A stretch of 64,000 nt of DNA from Terrirubrum flagellatum (GCF_022059845.1 NZ_CP091851.1:1240001-1304000); one strand, 5' to 3'; positions 18,196 to 26,830 are shown, counted from the stretch's first letter. The notes: a model not told the origin generated them from the sequence alone. Numbers and translations: made by a program.

Positions 18196-18953
18196 ACTGG
18201 CATGCGGTCGGAGCGATCTATGGCTTCGAGATGGCGCGCACGCGCCGCACGCTGCTGCAAAGCATCGTTTCGCCTGTTCTTTCGACGGCGCTCTATTTCG
18301 TCGTCTTCGGCTCGGCGATCGGCTCGCGCATCGCGACCGTCGACGGCGTGCAATATGGCGCGTTCATCGTGCCCGGCCTGATCATGCTGTCGCTTTTGAC
18401 GCAGAGCATCGCGAACGCCTCTTTCGCCATCTATTTCCCGCGCTTCACCGGCACGATCTTCGAGCTTCTCTCCGCGCCGGTGTCGCCGCTCGAAGCGGTG
18501 CTCGCCTATGTCGGCGCCGCCGCGACGAAATCGGTGATTCTTGGCCTCATCATTCTCGCGACGTCGGCGCTGTTCGTGCCTCTTGAGATCGCGCATCCCG
18601 TCTGGATGCTTTCGTTTCTCATCCTGACCTCGATCACCTTCAGCCTGTTCGGCTTCATCATCGGCGTCTGGGCTGATGGATTCGAGAAGCTGCAGCTCAT
18701 CCCGCTGCTGATCGTCACGCCGCTGACATTCCTTGGCGGCAGCTTCTATTCCATCGACATGTTGCCGCCGGTCTGGCGCGCGATCTCGCTGTTCAATCCC
18801 GTTGTCTATCTCATCAGCGGCTTTCGCTGGAGCTTCTACGGCAAGGCCGACGTCAATATCGAGCTCAGCGTCGCGGCGACCATCAGCTTCCTTGTCGTCT
18901 GCCTCGCCATCGTCGCCTGGATGTTCAAGACGGGATACCGGCTGAAGAACTGA
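18192..18953 (+). CDS. ABC-2 type exporter, permease subunit
   Basis: A 253-residue ABC-2 membrane protein (YadH-like) with six predicted helices: about residues 22-45, 58-82, 105-130, 138-165, 172-195 and 225-248. The motif [13 protein letters not shown] and the conserved [37 protein letters not shown] near the C-terminus are hallmarks of the family. Start set by the ATGA overlap with the ATPase gene. It is followed by a family B palindromic repeat that probably ends the transcript. Confidence 0.92.
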   Translation: MNWHAVGAIYGFEMARTRRTLLQSIVSPVLSTALYFVVFGSAIGSRIATVDGVQYGAFIVPGLIMLSLLTQSIANASFAIYFPRFTGTIFELLSAPVSPLEAVLAYVGAAATKSVILGLIILATSALFVPLEIAHPVWMLSFLILTSITFSLFGFIIGVWADGFEKLQLIPLLIVTPLTFLGGSFYSIDMLPPVWRAISLFNPVVYLISGFRWSFYGKADVNIELSVAATISFLVVCLAIVAWMFKTGYRLKN

Positions 18954-18959
18954 AGGCCG

Positions 18960-19141
18960 TCATCCCGGGCGCGCTGCAACGCGAAGCGGTGCGGCGCAGA
19001 CCCGGGGTCTTTTGCAATAAAAGGCTCGCCTCAGAACGATCCCGGATCAGCAGCGCACCGTCATAGGTCGCCTCCGGCGACCGTCTTCGACGCTGACGCA
19101 TTCGCGTCAGCTATGGCGCTGCGCCGCATCCGGGATGACGC
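18960..19141. repeat. family B palindromic repeat, long copy
   Basis: Starts GTCATCCCGGGCGCGCTGC and ends CATCCGGGATGAC, with inner arms GCGGTGCGGCGCAGACCCGGG and GGCGCTGCGCCGCATCC. It fills the space between the exporter operon and the convergent phytase-like gene. The middle (about 19020-19100) contains a second small inverted repeat, GGTCGCCTCCGGCGACC. Confidence 0.85.
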
Positions 19142-19147
19142 TTCGCG

Positions 19148-20482
19148 TCAATCTCCAAATGTGACCCCCGGCGCGAGGCGGTTGAGCGTCACGCCCGGCA
19201 GAGCATCGCGCGGCACGGCGAAAGCGAAGATATAATTCGGCAAACCCGTCGCCTGCGTCGTGAAATCGTTGTCGTTGCAGGCGAGCAGCAGGAAATCGCC
19301 GTTCGGCAGATCGGGACCGAAGGCGTAGCCCTCCATCTTGTCCGGCAGCCCTTCCTTCGTGACGAAGACGCCGAGGCCCTTCTCCTGCGCCTCGACCAGC
19401 ATGGAGCCGACATCCGCGAACAGGGTCTTCTTCAGCGCGGTGACGCCTTCGGGCGCGCCCTCCATCGGCAGCGCCTTGCCCTCGCGGCCGGAATAGGGCG
19501 TCGTCGCGAGATCGGTCGGCGCCTGCGCCTGATTGAAGTCGATGAGAAAAAGCAGCTTCGACCCCTTGGCGCCGGCCTTGCCGTCGCGCTCGTCGACGAG
19601 GAAACGGTGATCATCGACCGCGAGGATTTCGCTGATCGAATGCTGCTGGTCCTTCAGCGGATAGAGATATTGGCGCGGCGGCTTGTCCTGCGCCTGGAGA
19701 TCATAAACGAGAAGACGCGTGTGCAGCGCCTTCGCGCCGCCATCCTGCACCAGGGCGCCCTGCATGGCGACGACGAGCCAGCGGCCGTCAGGCGTCAGCG
19801 CCAGCCCTTCTGCGCCGCGATTGGTGACGCGGCCCCATTTTGCGCCCGCCATCTCGCCCTTCAGGTTCGGACCGGGCTGGGCGATCAGAAATCCGTCGGG
19901 CGGCGTCAGGGCGCCGATCTGGCGGCCTGACTTGTCGAAATGCAGGATGTGCGGACCATATTCGTCCGAGACCCAGAGCGAGCCGTCAGGCGCGACGCGC
20001 ACGCCTTCGGGATCGAGCCGGCGATTGCCGCCCTCGGCGGCGAAGGCGGTGGAAAGCCCGACATACTGGTCGCCCTTGGCGGTCTTCAACAGCGTCGTTC
20101 CCAGATGCTTCGCCTCGACAGAAAAGCCGGTGGGCTTGTCCGCGTTCGGCTTCACCGTGATGTCGAAGGTCTGGAAGCGATTGGCGTAGGAGGTCGTATT
20201 GTCGACGGCTTCGCCGCCCTTGTATTCGACCTTGTTCGGGCCGCGGTCGGGCATCAGCACGAAGCGGTTGCCGAAGCCGGCATAGGCCATGGCGGAGCCA
20301 AAGCCGTTGAGCCCATTCTGCGGCGAGACGCCGTCCTCGAGCAAAGTGGAGGGCAGGCCCGATTTGTCGACTCCGGTTCCGTCGATCACGGCCGCGCCGA
20401 TGAAGCGGACGCCGTCCGCAAGCGCGATGGAGGAAGCAGCTGCACAGGCGATCAGCATCGCCGCAACAGATCGAACGCGCAT
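19148..20482 (-). CDS. esterase-like activity of phytase family protein, secreted
   Basis: A 444-residue protein with a signal peptide (cleavage after about residue 22, SIALA-DG) and a phytase-like beta-propeller domain (PF13449). Repeated blade sequences include FVLMPDRGPNKVEYKGGEA, LDPEGVRVAPDGSLWVSDEYGPHILHFDKSGRQIG, NRGAEGLALTPDGRWLVVAMQG and PEGVTALKKTLFADV. The family is described as having esterase-like activity, though few members have been tested and true phytase activity is not implied. Expected to be periplasmic or extracellular and calcium-dependent. It stands alone, convergent with the ABC-2 exporter. Confidence 0.88.
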   Translation of the reverse strand: MRVRSVAAMLIACAAASSIALADGVRFIGAAVIDGTGVDKSGLPSTLLEDGVSPQNGLNGFGSAMAYAGFGNRFVLMPDRGPNKVEYKGGEAVDNTTSYANRFQTFDITVKPNADKPTGFSVEAKHLGTTLLKTAKGDQYVGLSTAFAAEGGNRRLDPEGVRVAPDGSLWVSDEYGPHILHFDKSGRQIGALTPPDGFLIAQPGPNLKGEMAGAKWGRVTNRGAEGLALTPDGRWLVVAMQGALVQDGGAKALHTRLLVYDLQAQDKPPRQYLYPLKDQQHSISEILAVDDHRFLVDERDGKAGAKGSKLLFLIDFNQAQAPTDLATTPYSGREGKALPMEGAPEGVTALKKTLFADVGSMLVEAQEKGLGVFVTKEGLPDKMEGYAFGPDLPNGDFLLLACNDNDFTTQATGLPNYIFAFAVPRDALPGVTLNRLAPGVTFGD

Positions 20483-20646
20483 TTTCGCTCACTCTCTTGT
20501 CCGGAGATCCGCGACTATGATCGTTCGATGACATCAGGTTGACAAATCCGTCGCCGCCGCGACGCTGCGTGCAGTTTAGGCCCCCGCGCCGCCGTTGACG
20601 CCGGCCCCCGCCCGCCGGCACAGGCGGCGGACGGGACAGGACATGC

Positions 20647-21402
20647 ATGCAAGCCCTTTCGTCTTTCTACCATTCTATCGTCGACAAGCCGGAAGTGATC
20701 CTCGGCGCGCTGCTGGGTTCGCTGGCGCTGCTCTATTCCGGCCTGTTCCGCTCGCTCGGCGCCGTGGTCAGCAAGTTCAGCATGCCGATCCTGATGGGCT
20801 GGTGGTTCTATTCGCGCGCCGACAATCCCAACAAGCTCAACGTCACGCTGAACATTCTCGCCAGCGGGCGGCTCGACATCGACACCATCGTCGCCGACCG
20901 CCTGCTGACCGACGTCTACAAGAACCATTTCATCGCGCAGCTTCTCAAGCTCGCGGCGCGGCGCACCACGCGCGATAATCCGCTGATCACGCTGAAGACG
21001 AAGCCGCGCCACAAGAAATGGATTCAGTTCTCCAGCAAGACGGAGAAGCAGCTCTATGAGGCGATCTACAATCCGTTGATCTCGGAAGTCAGCGAGAAGA
21101 CCAACAACATCTTCTCCTTCATGGGCTCGGTCGGGCTGCCCATGCGCACGTTTCGTTTCGTGCTGGCGCTGACCTATGAGCGCGGCATTCCCGGTCGCGA
21201 CCAGCACTTCCGCTGCATGATGGTCTATGAAGAGGCGCTGCGGCGCCTTCCCGAGCGCTGCCCCGATATCGATCACAAACAGTACGAGACGCGCTTCCGC
21301 ACGCTTCTGTGCATCGCGCAGTCTTATGAGAAGCATCCCGAGCGGTTTGGCGTGGTGAAGCTCTGGCTTCCCGAACACTGGGTCGCTGGACATCTCGGCT
21401 GA
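20647..21402 (+). CDS. membrane-anchored protein of unknown function
   Basis: A 251-residue protein. Residues about 16-50 contain one or two hydrophobic segments (ILGALLGSLALLYSGLFRSLGAVV and FSMPILMGWWFYS). The remainder is soluble and basic, with NKLNVTLNILASGRLDIDTIVADRLLTDVYKNHFIAQLLKLAARR and a Cys/His-containing C-terminal half (QHFRCMMVYEEALRRLPERC). I recognise no family. The start is supported by AGGA 7 bases upstream. It precedes the transglutaminase-like gene by 109 bases on the same strand, so joint expression is possible but not shown. Confidence 0.7.
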   Translation: MQALSSFYHSIVDKPEVILGALLGSLALLYSGLFRSLGAVVSKFSMPILMGWWFYSRADNPNKLNVTLNILASGRLDIDTIVADRLLTDVYKNHFIAQLLKLAARRTTRDNPLITLKTKPRHKKWIQFSSKTEKQLYEAIYNPLISEVSEKTNNIFSFMGSVGLPMRTFRFVLALTYERGIPGRDQHFRCMMVYEEALRRLPERCPDIDHKQYETRFRTLLCIAQSYEKHPERFGVVKLWLPEHWVAGHLG

Positions 21403-21511
21403 CACGTAGCGGTCGCCGAACCGCCGCAATCAGGAACAAAATCGGAAGCGGTCTGTTGTCCGCGAGGCGCGTCCGGTCGCGGCGCCGCTTCCCGATCGCG
21501 CAGGAGCCTCC

Positions 21512-22381
21512 ATGCTCATCAAGGCCGGCTTCGACATCACGCTGGAATGCGCGCAGCCGACGCCGATGGTGCTTCTCATGTCGGTTCATCCCGACCGTCG
21601 CGCCGATATCATTGGCGGCGACGACATCGCGGCGACGCCGAAGACGCCGATCACGTCTTTCATCGATCGTTTCGGCAATCTGTCGCACCGGCTCGTCGCG
21701 CAGCCGGGGTTGATCAACCTCTCATCGTCCTTCGCAATCCGCGACAGCGGCGATCCCGATCCGGAATATCCCGACGCCATCCAGCATGACGTCGCCGACC
21801 TGCCCGAAGAGGCGCTGCCTTTCCTGCTCGGCAGCCGCTATTGCGACACCGATCTCCTGATGGAGACGGCTTGGCGCGAATTCGGAAACATCTCTCAGGG
21901 CTGGGCGCGCGTACAGGCGATCGTCGACTTCGCCCACAAGCACCTGACATTCGGCTATCACCACGCGCGGCCGACGCGCACAGCGTTCCTGGCCTATCAG
22001 GAACGGATCGGCGTCTGTCGCGACTTCGCGCATCTCGCGATCGCGCTCTGCCGCTGCGTGAATATTCCGGCGCGCTACTGCAATGGCTATCTCGGCGATA
22101 TCGGCGTGCCGCCCGATCCTGCGCCGATGGATTTCAACGCCTGGTTCGAGGTCTATCTCGGCGGGCGCTGGCATGTGTTCGATGCGCGCCACAACCAGCG
22201 CCGCATCGGCCGCGTCGTTATCGCGCGCGGCATGGACGCGGCCGACACCGCGATGATCACGGCGTTCGGCGCGCATACGCTGCGCAAGTTCGAGGTGACG
22301 ACGGAGGAGATCGCGCCGCCGCCGGGCGCAGCGGCAGGACTCGCGAGGGCCGCGGCGGGCGCCGTCATGCCGGCGGCGTAG
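21512..22381 (+). CDS. transglutaminase-like (cysteine protease fold) family protein
   Basis: A 289-residue protein with the bacterial transglutaminase N-terminal domain (residues about 1-120) and the transglutaminase-like core (about 140-240). The catalytic Cys is in RIGVCRDFAHLAIALCR (about 168) and the Asp in WHVFDARHNQRRIGR (about 223). The usual catalytic His of the DFHAWFE motif reads DFNAWFE (Asn at about 208), so activity is uncertain. These proteins act as peptidases or amide hydrolases; E. coli-type homologues are often paired with circularly permuted ATP-grasp proteins, which are absent here. AGGAG precedes the start. Confidence 0.85.
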   Translation: MLIKAGFDITLECAQPTPMVLLMSVHPDRRADIIGGDDIAATPKTPITSFIDRFGNLSHRLVAQPGLINLSSSFAIRDSGDPDPEYPDAIQHDVADLPEEALPFLLGSRYCDTDLLMETAWREFGNISQGWARVQAIVDFAHKHLTFGYHHARPTRTAFLAYQERIGVCRDFAHLAIALCRCVNIPARYCNGYLGDIGVPPDPAPMDFNAWFEVYLGGRWHVFDARHNQRRIGRVVIARGMDAADTAMITAFGAHTLRKFEVTTEEIAPPPGAAAGLARAAAGAVMPAA

Positions 22382-22404
22382 CTCTGGCAGGAGGAGAGGG
22401 CAGC

Positions 22405-22797
22405 ATGGATCGATTCACAGGCGGCTGCCTGTGCGGCGACGTCCGCATCGTCGCGTCGGGACGACCATACCGCGTCGGTATTTGTCATTGTCTCGATTGC
22501 CGCAAACATCACGGCGCGCTCTTTCACGCGTCGGCGATATTCCCGCAGGATGCGGTGACCATCGCCGGCGAGACGCGCGACTATGCCGGGCGGTTCTTCT
22601 GTCCCCGCTGCGGCTCATCCGTTTTCTCGCGCAGCGGGGACGAAGTCGAAGTGAATCTGGGCGCTCTGGATGCGCCGGATCAACTGACGCCGACCTATGA
22701 AAACTGGATCATCCGCCGCGAATCCTGGTTGCCGCCATTTCCGCTCGCGCGACGATACGAGCGCGACCGCGACGCTGCGAGCCGCTTCGAGGAGTAG
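22405..22797 (+). CDS. GFA (glutathione-dependent formaldehyde-activating-like) family zinc protein
   Basis: A 130-residue single GFA/CENP-V domain. The zinc ligands are in place: GGCLCGDV (Cys8 and Cys10), GICHCLDCRKHHGALFHA (about residues 26-43) and FCPRCGSSVFSR (about 66-77). The family binds zinc and sometimes glutathione; formaldehyde-glutathione chemistry is proven for only a few members, so the function is left open. AGGAGGAGA lies 8 bases upstream of the ATG, a strong start. It is 23 bases downstream of the transglutaminase-like gene and probably cotranscribed with it. Confidence 0.88.
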   Translation: MDRFTGGCLCGDVRIVASGRPYRVGICHCLDCRKHHGALFHASAIFPQDAVTIAGETRDYAGRFFCPRCGSSVFSRSGDEVEVNLGALDAPDQLTPTYENWIIRRESWLPPFPLARRYERDRDAASRFEE

Positions 22798-22821
22798 AGG
22801 CGTCGAAATCGACGACGCCTC
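22797..22821. terminator. bidirectional terminator between convergent genes
   Basis: GAGGCGTCG (22797-22805) and CGACGCCTC (22813-22821) form a perfect 9-bp stem that starts at the last base of the GFA stop codon and is followed by TCGCTTCTTTTCC. The MHS permease stop lies 14 bases further on. Confidence 0.75.
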
Positions 22822-22834
22822 TCGCTTCTTTTCC

Positions 22835-24160
22835 CTACTGGTGCTGGTCGATCCGCGACGTCTTCTTGGTGTCCTTCAGGGTGACGTACACGATCAGCGA
22901 AATCAGGATGCAGCCGGTCGCGTACCAGAAGAACCAGTTCTCATGGCCCTGGTTCTTGAAGAACAGCGCGACGGAATCGACTGTGCCTCCGAAGATCGAG
23001 ACGGTCAGCGCATAGGGCAGGCCGACGCCGAGCGCGCGCACGCTGGTCGGAAACAGCTCGGTCTTCACTACCGCGGTGATCGAGGTGTAGCCGGACACGA
23101 TCGCCCATGCGGCGGAGATCAGCAGCCACGCGACGAGCGGGCTCTTCGTCTCCTGGATCGATGTCAGTAGCGGATAGGTGAAGATCACGCCAAGCACGCC
23201 GAACGCCACCAGCAGCGGCTTGCGGCCGATCTTGTCGGAAATCATGCCGTAGAGCGGCTGCAGAATGATCGCGACCGTCATCGATCCCAGCACCACCAGC
23301 GTCGTCTGGTCATCGGTAAGGCCAACCGACAGCTTCAGGAATTTCTGCATATAGGTGGTGTAGGTGTAGAAGGCCGACGTGCCGCCGATGGTGATGCCGA
23401 CCACCATGAGAAGCTGCGGCCAGTGACGCCAGAGATCGCCAAGCCCGCGCTTCTCCGTCGCCTTCTTCGTCGCCGCGAAGTGATCGGTTTCATGCATGTC
23501 GCGGCGCATCCAGAAGGTGTAGATCGCAAGCAGCGCGCCGATGACGAAGGGAATGCGCCAGCCCCAGGCCGAAAGCTGCTCTGGCGTCAGCAGCAATTTC
23601 TGCAGGATCAGCAGCAGAAGAAGCGCGAGCAGGTTGCCGCCGATGAGCGTCGTGTACCAGACGCCGGAATAGAAGCCGCGCCGCTCGGGGTGCGAGATTT
23701 CGCTGAGATAGGCGGTGCTGGTGCCATATTCGCCGCCCTGGCTGATCCCCTGCAGCACGCGCGCGACCGTGAGGATAATCGGCGCCAGCACGCCGATCGT
23801 GGCGTAGGTCGGCGTCGCCGCGATCAGCAGCGAGCCGAAGCACATCAGCAGCACCGACCAGGTCAGCGCCGCGCGCCGGCCGAGGCGGTCCGCGACATGC
23901 CCGAACATGAGCCCGCCGAGCGGCCGCGCGATGAAGCCGGCGGCGAAGATGACCGACGTGGCGAGCTGCTGCGCCACCGGATCGGCTTTCGGAAAGAAGG
24001 AGGACGCGAAATAGAGCGAGAAGGCCGTATAGGCGTAGACGTCGAACCATTCGATGAGATTGCCCATCGAGCCGACAAGGATCGCCTTGATGCGCCGGCG
24101 CGTATCGGCGGCGTCATAGGCGTCCGGCACCGCCAGATTGTTAGCCGTCGCTTCGCTCAT
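22835..24160 (-). CDS. MFS transporter, metabolite:H+ symporter (MHS) family
   Basis: A 441-residue 12-helix permease. MHS hallmarks: GNLIEWFDVYAYTAFSLYFASSFFP in the first helix, GGLMFGHVADRLGRRAAL in the loop 2-3, GISQGGEYGTSTAYLSEISHPERRGFYSG in helix 5 and the second RXGR-like loop DKIGRKPLL. It is closest in style to the alpha-ketoglutarate permease KgtP and related carboxylate symporters; the exact substrate is not readable. The start at 24160 is chosen because GGAGAA lies 5 bases upstream and the preceding 79 codons of open frame have no family resemblance. Divergent from argC. Confidence 0.9.
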   Translation of the reverse strand: MSEATANNLAVPDAYDAADTRRRIKAILVGSMGNLIEWFDVYAYTAFSLYFASSFFPKADPVAQQLATSVIFAAGFIARPLGGLMFGHVADRLGRRAALTWSVLLMCFGSLLIAATPTYATIGVLAPIILTVARVLQGISQGGEYGTSTAYLSEISHPERRGFYSGVWYTTLIGGNLLALLLLLILQKLLLTPEQLSAWGWRIPFVIGALLAIYTFWMRRDMHETDHFAATKKATEKRGLGDLWRHWPQLLMVVGITIGGTSAFYTYTTYMQKFLKLSVGLTDDQTTLVVLGSMTVAIILQPLYGMISDKIGRKPLLVAFGVLGVIFTYPLLTSIQETKSPLVAWLLISAAWAIVSGYTSITAVVKTELFPTSVRALGVGLPYALTVSIFGGTVDSVALFFKNQGHENWFFWYATGCILISLIVYVTLKDTKKTSRIDQHQ

Positions 24161-24332
24161 GCAGTTCTCCCTAGCTTGTGTTTTTGGCCATCTGGACCGC
24201 CAAGGCGGTTTGCGCAAGCGTTTCGTCGGCTCTCGTTTCGTCGGCGCTTGGGCAACCGGGCCAGGCGGCGAGGCTGGCGGGCAAACCGGCGCGCCTGGCG
24301 CACGCTGTCGCAATTCCGTCGCGAGCCGGTGA

Positions 24333-24368
24333 TTGACAATCCGGTCGATCGGGGGCAATGGCGGCGGC
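24333..24368 (+). promoter_or_regulatory. candidate promoter of the argC leader
   Basis: TTGACA at 24333-24338 is a perfect -35 box; 17 bases on, the -10 position reads CAATGG (24356-24361), a weak match. Transcription would start at or very near the ATG of the leader peptide at 24369, giving an essentially leaderless leader-peptide mRNA. Confidence 0.45.
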
Positions 24369-24425
24369 ATGACCAACGCCTTCGTCCGACGCAGCATGAT
24401 CGCCCGCCCCGCGCGGTCGCGATGA
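24369..24425 (+). CDS. arginine-rich leader peptide upstream of argC (candidate)
   Basis: An 18-codon frame, MTNAFVRRSMIARPARSR, with five Arg codons (CGA CGC, CGC, CGG, CGA) and a TGA stop. A 7-bp terminator hairpin follows 26 bases later, 35 bases before argC. A ribosome stalled at the first Arg pair would leave GCGCGG (24411-24416) free to pair with CCGCGC (24453-24458), the left arm of the terminator. That is the layout of an amino-acid attenuator. GC-rich DNA gives Arg codons easily, so this is a candidate only. Confidence 0.45.
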   Translation: MTNAFVRRSMIARPARSR

Positions 24426-24451
24426 CGCGTTCCTGACGAACGTCATCCGCA

Positions 24452-24477
24452 GCCGCGCCCCTGAGCGCGGCTTTTTT
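24452..24477 (+). terminator. rho-independent terminator/attenuator before argC
   Basis: GCCGCGC (24452-24458), 6-base loop, GCGCGGC (24465-24471), then six T. It reads on the argC strand and ends 35 bases before the argC start codon. Since the only upstream gene is divergent, a terminator here makes sense mainly as an attenuator. An upstream hairpin GATGAC (24421-24426) / GTCATC (24442-24447) could be the pause or alternative stem. Confidence 0.7.
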
Positions 24478-24512
24478 GTTTCTGGCGCTGTTTCACATCC
24501 CGCGAGGACACG

Positions 24513-25481
24513 ATGTCCACCACTCTGACCAAGCCCGCCGCTTCGACGGCCCTCAAGACTGTCTTCATCGACGGCGAAGCCGGCACCACCGGCCTGCAGA
24601 TCCGCGACCGGCTGGAGACGACCGAAGGCGTCCGTATGCGCAGCATCGACCCGGCGCTGCGGAAAGACCCTGAGGCGCGCAAGGCGTTGATGTCGGAGGT
24701 CGACGTGGTGATCCTCTGCCTGCCCGACGATGCGGCGAAGGAGTCCGTCGCGCTCGCCGACAGCCTTGGCGCGAAGAGCCCGAAGATCATCGACGCCAGC
24801 ACGGCGCACCGGGTCGCTCCCGACTGGACCTATGGCTTCCCCGAACTCGCGCCCGGCCAGGCCGAGGCGGTCGCGAAGTCGAAGCGCGTCTCAAATCCCG
24901 GCTGCTATCCCACGGGCGGAATCGCGCTCCTGCGGCCGCTGATCGACACGGGGATCATGGCGAAGGATCATCCGGTGACGATCAACGCCGTCAGCGGCTA
25001 CACCGGCGGCGGCAAATCGATGATCGAGGCGTTCGACAGCGGCAAGGCGCCGAGCTTCGAACTCTATGGCCTGAAGCTGCAGCACAAGCATGCGCCTGAG
25101 CTGGTGAAATATTCCGGCCTCACGCGGCGGCCGATCTTCGTGCCGTCCGTCGGCCGGTTCGCGCAGGGCATGTTGGTCTCGGTCCCGCTGCATCTCGACA
25201 CGCTGGCGAAGAAGGTTGACGGCAAAGCGTTGGAAGACACGCTCGTCGCGCATTACGCCGGCGCGAAATGGGTGAGGGTGGTGCGCGCGAGCGATCCGGA
25301 CTTCCATGCCGAAAAGCTGGAAGCGGAAGCGCTCAACAACACCAACAAGCTCGAACTGCGCGTCTATGCGAACGAGACCTATGGCCAGGCGGTGCTCGTC
25401 GCCAAGCTCGACAATCTCGGCAAAGGCGCGTCAGGCGCAGCGGTGCAGAACCTGAAGCTCATGCTCGGCATGGCTGGATAA
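24513..25481 (+). CDS. argC: N-acetyl-gamma-glutamyl-phosphate reductase
   Basis: A 322-residue short-type (type 2) ArgC that reduces N-acetylglutamyl phosphate to the semialdehyde with NADPH, third step of arginine synthesis. The N-terminus KTVFIDGEAGTTGLQIRDRL is the dinucleotide-binding loop; the active-site Cys is in VSNPGCYPTGGIALL (about residue 130); GYTGGGKSMI and the C-terminal LDNLGKGASGAAVQNLKLMLG complete the family signature. GAGGA precedes the ATG. It is preceded by a likely attenuator (24369-24477), and followed by the FMN-binding gene after 11 bases. Confidence 0.97.
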   Translation: MSTTLTKPAASTALKTVFIDGEAGTTGLQIRDRLETTEGVRMRSIDPALRKDPEARKALMSEVDVVILCLPDDAAKESVALADSLGAKSPKIIDASTAHRVAPDWTYGFPELAPGQAEAVAKSKRVSNPGCYPTGGIALLRPLIDTGIMAKDHPVTINAVSGYTGGGKSMIEAFDSGKAPSFELYGLKLQHKHAPELVKYSGLTRRPIFVPSVGRFAQGMLVSVPLHLDTLAKKVDGKALEDTLVAHYAGAKWVRVVRASDPDFHAEKLEAEALNNTNKLELRVYANETYGQAVLVAKLDNLGKGASGAAVQNLKLMLGMAG

Positions 25482-25492
25482 ACGCGTCCGCG

Positions 25493-26125
25493 ATGTATGT
25501 CCCGCCGCAATTCCGCGAAGAGCGCGCTGACGTTCTTCACGCCGCGATCCGCGAGCTCAGGCTGGCGGCGCTCGCGACGTCGCGGCCGGACGGCGTCTCC
25601 GTGACGCATCTGCCGATGCTGTTGCGGGAGGAAAATGGCGAACTCGTTCTGGAAGGCCATGTGGCGATTCAGAACGAGCACTGGCGCACGGTGGGACCAT
25701 CGGTCGCAATTTTTCGGGGCCCGCACGCCTACATTTCGCCCGGCTGGTACGAGAGCAAGCGCGCGCACGGCAAGGTCGTGCCGACATGGAATTATGTGGC
25801 GGTGCATGTGCACGGACAACTCGAAGCGGTGAAGGACGGCGTCTGGCTGTCGCGTCATCTCGACGCGCTGACTGACACGCATGAGACTTCGCAGGCGCAT
25901 CCGTGGCGCACGAGCGACGCGCCCGCCGATTTCATCACGAATCTGCAACGAGCGATCGTCGGGCTGCGCATGAAGGTCGAACGCATCGAAGGCGCGTGGA
26001 AAATGATCCAGCATCGCTCGGCAGGCGATCGCCTCGGCGCCATCGAGGGCCTCGCCAGCGCATCGGTTCCCGGCGCCGCGGACGTGGCGCAGGTGATGCG
26101 CGAGCTCGAAGCGCAGCGGAGCTGA
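25493..26125 (+). CDS. FMN-binding negative transcriptional regulator family protein (PaiB-like)
   Basis: A 210-residue protein of the FMN_bind_2/PaiB family with a split-barrel flavin fold. It opens MYVPPQFREERADVLHAAIRE, followed by THLPMLL, GHVAIQNEHWR, AYISPGWYESK and KVVPTWNYVAVHVHG, all family signatures, and ends with GLRMKVERIEGAWKMIQHRS. B. subtilis PaiB is described as a repressor of sporulation and protease genes, but the family as a whole may be flavin- or haem-related enzymes, so the regulator label is weak. It follows argC by 11 bases and is likely cotranscribed. Confidence 0.88.
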   Translation: MYVPPQFREERADVLHAAIRELRLAALATSRPDGVSVTHLPMLLREENGELVLEGHVAIQNEHWRTVGPSVAIFRGPHAYISPGWYESKRAHGKVVPTWNYVAVHVHGQLEAVKDGVWLSRHLDALTDTHETSQAHPWRTSDAPADFITNLQRAIVGLRMKVERIEGAWKMIQHRSAGDRLGAIEGLASASVPGAADVAQVMRELEAQRS

Positions 26126-26128
26126 CCC

Positions 26129-26689
26129 TTGTTCCTGATGCTGCTGAGCCTGACGCCGTTTGCGGCGTTCACGCTCCTGAGTCACGCCGTCTCCGTTCCG
26201 ATCGCGCTCTGGGTCGCAGCGGTGCTCGCGCTCGGGCTGGTGCTGAGCGACTGGCTGCGGCCTGGCGGCGGGGTGAAGATCATCGAAGCCGGATCAGCCA
26301 TCGTGTTTAGCGCGCTTGCGGTCTATGCGATGTCGAGCGTCGTCGACGGCGATCTTGCGCGCGTGTCGCGACTGGCCGCGAATGGCGGGTTGATGGCGAC
26401 CTCGCTGCTTTCGCTTGCGATCGGCGCGCCGTTCACGCTGCAATATGCGCGCGAGACCGCCCCGAACGAGGCGTTGGCCTCGGCCGGATTTCGCCGTGAC
26501 AACTATGTTATGACAAGCGCGTGGGTCGTGGTGTTCGCGATCATGTTCGGCGCGAACCTCGCCGGCGTTTTCGGCGCAACGCCCTTATGGATCGAGCGCC
26601 TAATCATCTACGTCGCGCTGATCGGCGGCGGCGGCTTCACGTTCTGGTACATACGCCGCGTGCAACGTCGGCTTGCTACAGCGCGATGA
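26129..26689 (+). CDS. membrane protein of unknown function
   Basis: A 186-residue protein with five hydrophobic segments (about residues 2-40, 50-70, 83-105, 128-150 and 155-172) and short charged loops such as RETAPNEALASAGFRRDNYV. No family recognised. A TTG at 26129 with GGAG about 10 bases upstream is the likely start; an ATG at 26138 is an alternative. It begins 3 bases after the PaiB-like gene, so it belongs to the same transcript. Confidence 0.65.
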   Translation: MFLMLLSLTPFAAFTLLSHAVSVPIALWVAAVLALGLVLSDWLRPGGGVKIIEAGSAIVFSALAVYAMSSVVDGDLARVSRLAANGGLMATSLLSLAIGAPFTLQYARETAPNEALASAGFRRDNYVMTSAWVVVFAIMFGANLAGVFGATPLWIERLIIYVALIGGGGFTFWYIRRVQRRLATAR

Positions 26690-26743
26690 CAGAGCGGCGC
26701 GTACTCAAATTGGATCGTCGCGCCGCTCTGTTCTTTGTTTGTC

Positions 26744-26788
26744 GCAACGTTTCCGCGGAAAACCGGTTCCCACTTTTCCGCACGTTGC
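26744..26788. repeat. family A palindromic repeat, core copy
   Basis: GCAACGT (26744-26750) / ACGTTGC (26782-26788) outer stem with CGGAAAA / TTTTCCG inner stem and the ACCGGTTCC core. This is the single-hairpin form of the element found at 4877 and 45621. Confidence 0.8.
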
Positions 26789-26795
26789 TCCAGAA

Positions 26796-26819
26796 GGCGT
26801 CTCGCGATTGCGAGACGCC
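26796..26819. terminator. hairpin between convergent genes
   Basis: GGCGTCTCGC (26796-26805), loop GATT, GCGAGACGCC (26810-26819): a perfect 10-bp stem placed 11 bases from the FAH-family gene stop. No clear T-tract on either side. Confidence 0.6.
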
Positions 26820-26830
26820 AGTTCACGGGT

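Noticed and set aside
24160-24397. N-terminal extension of the MHS permease by 79 codons
   Set aside because: No resemblance to the family, whereas GGAGAA and a typical N-terminus are found at 24160.
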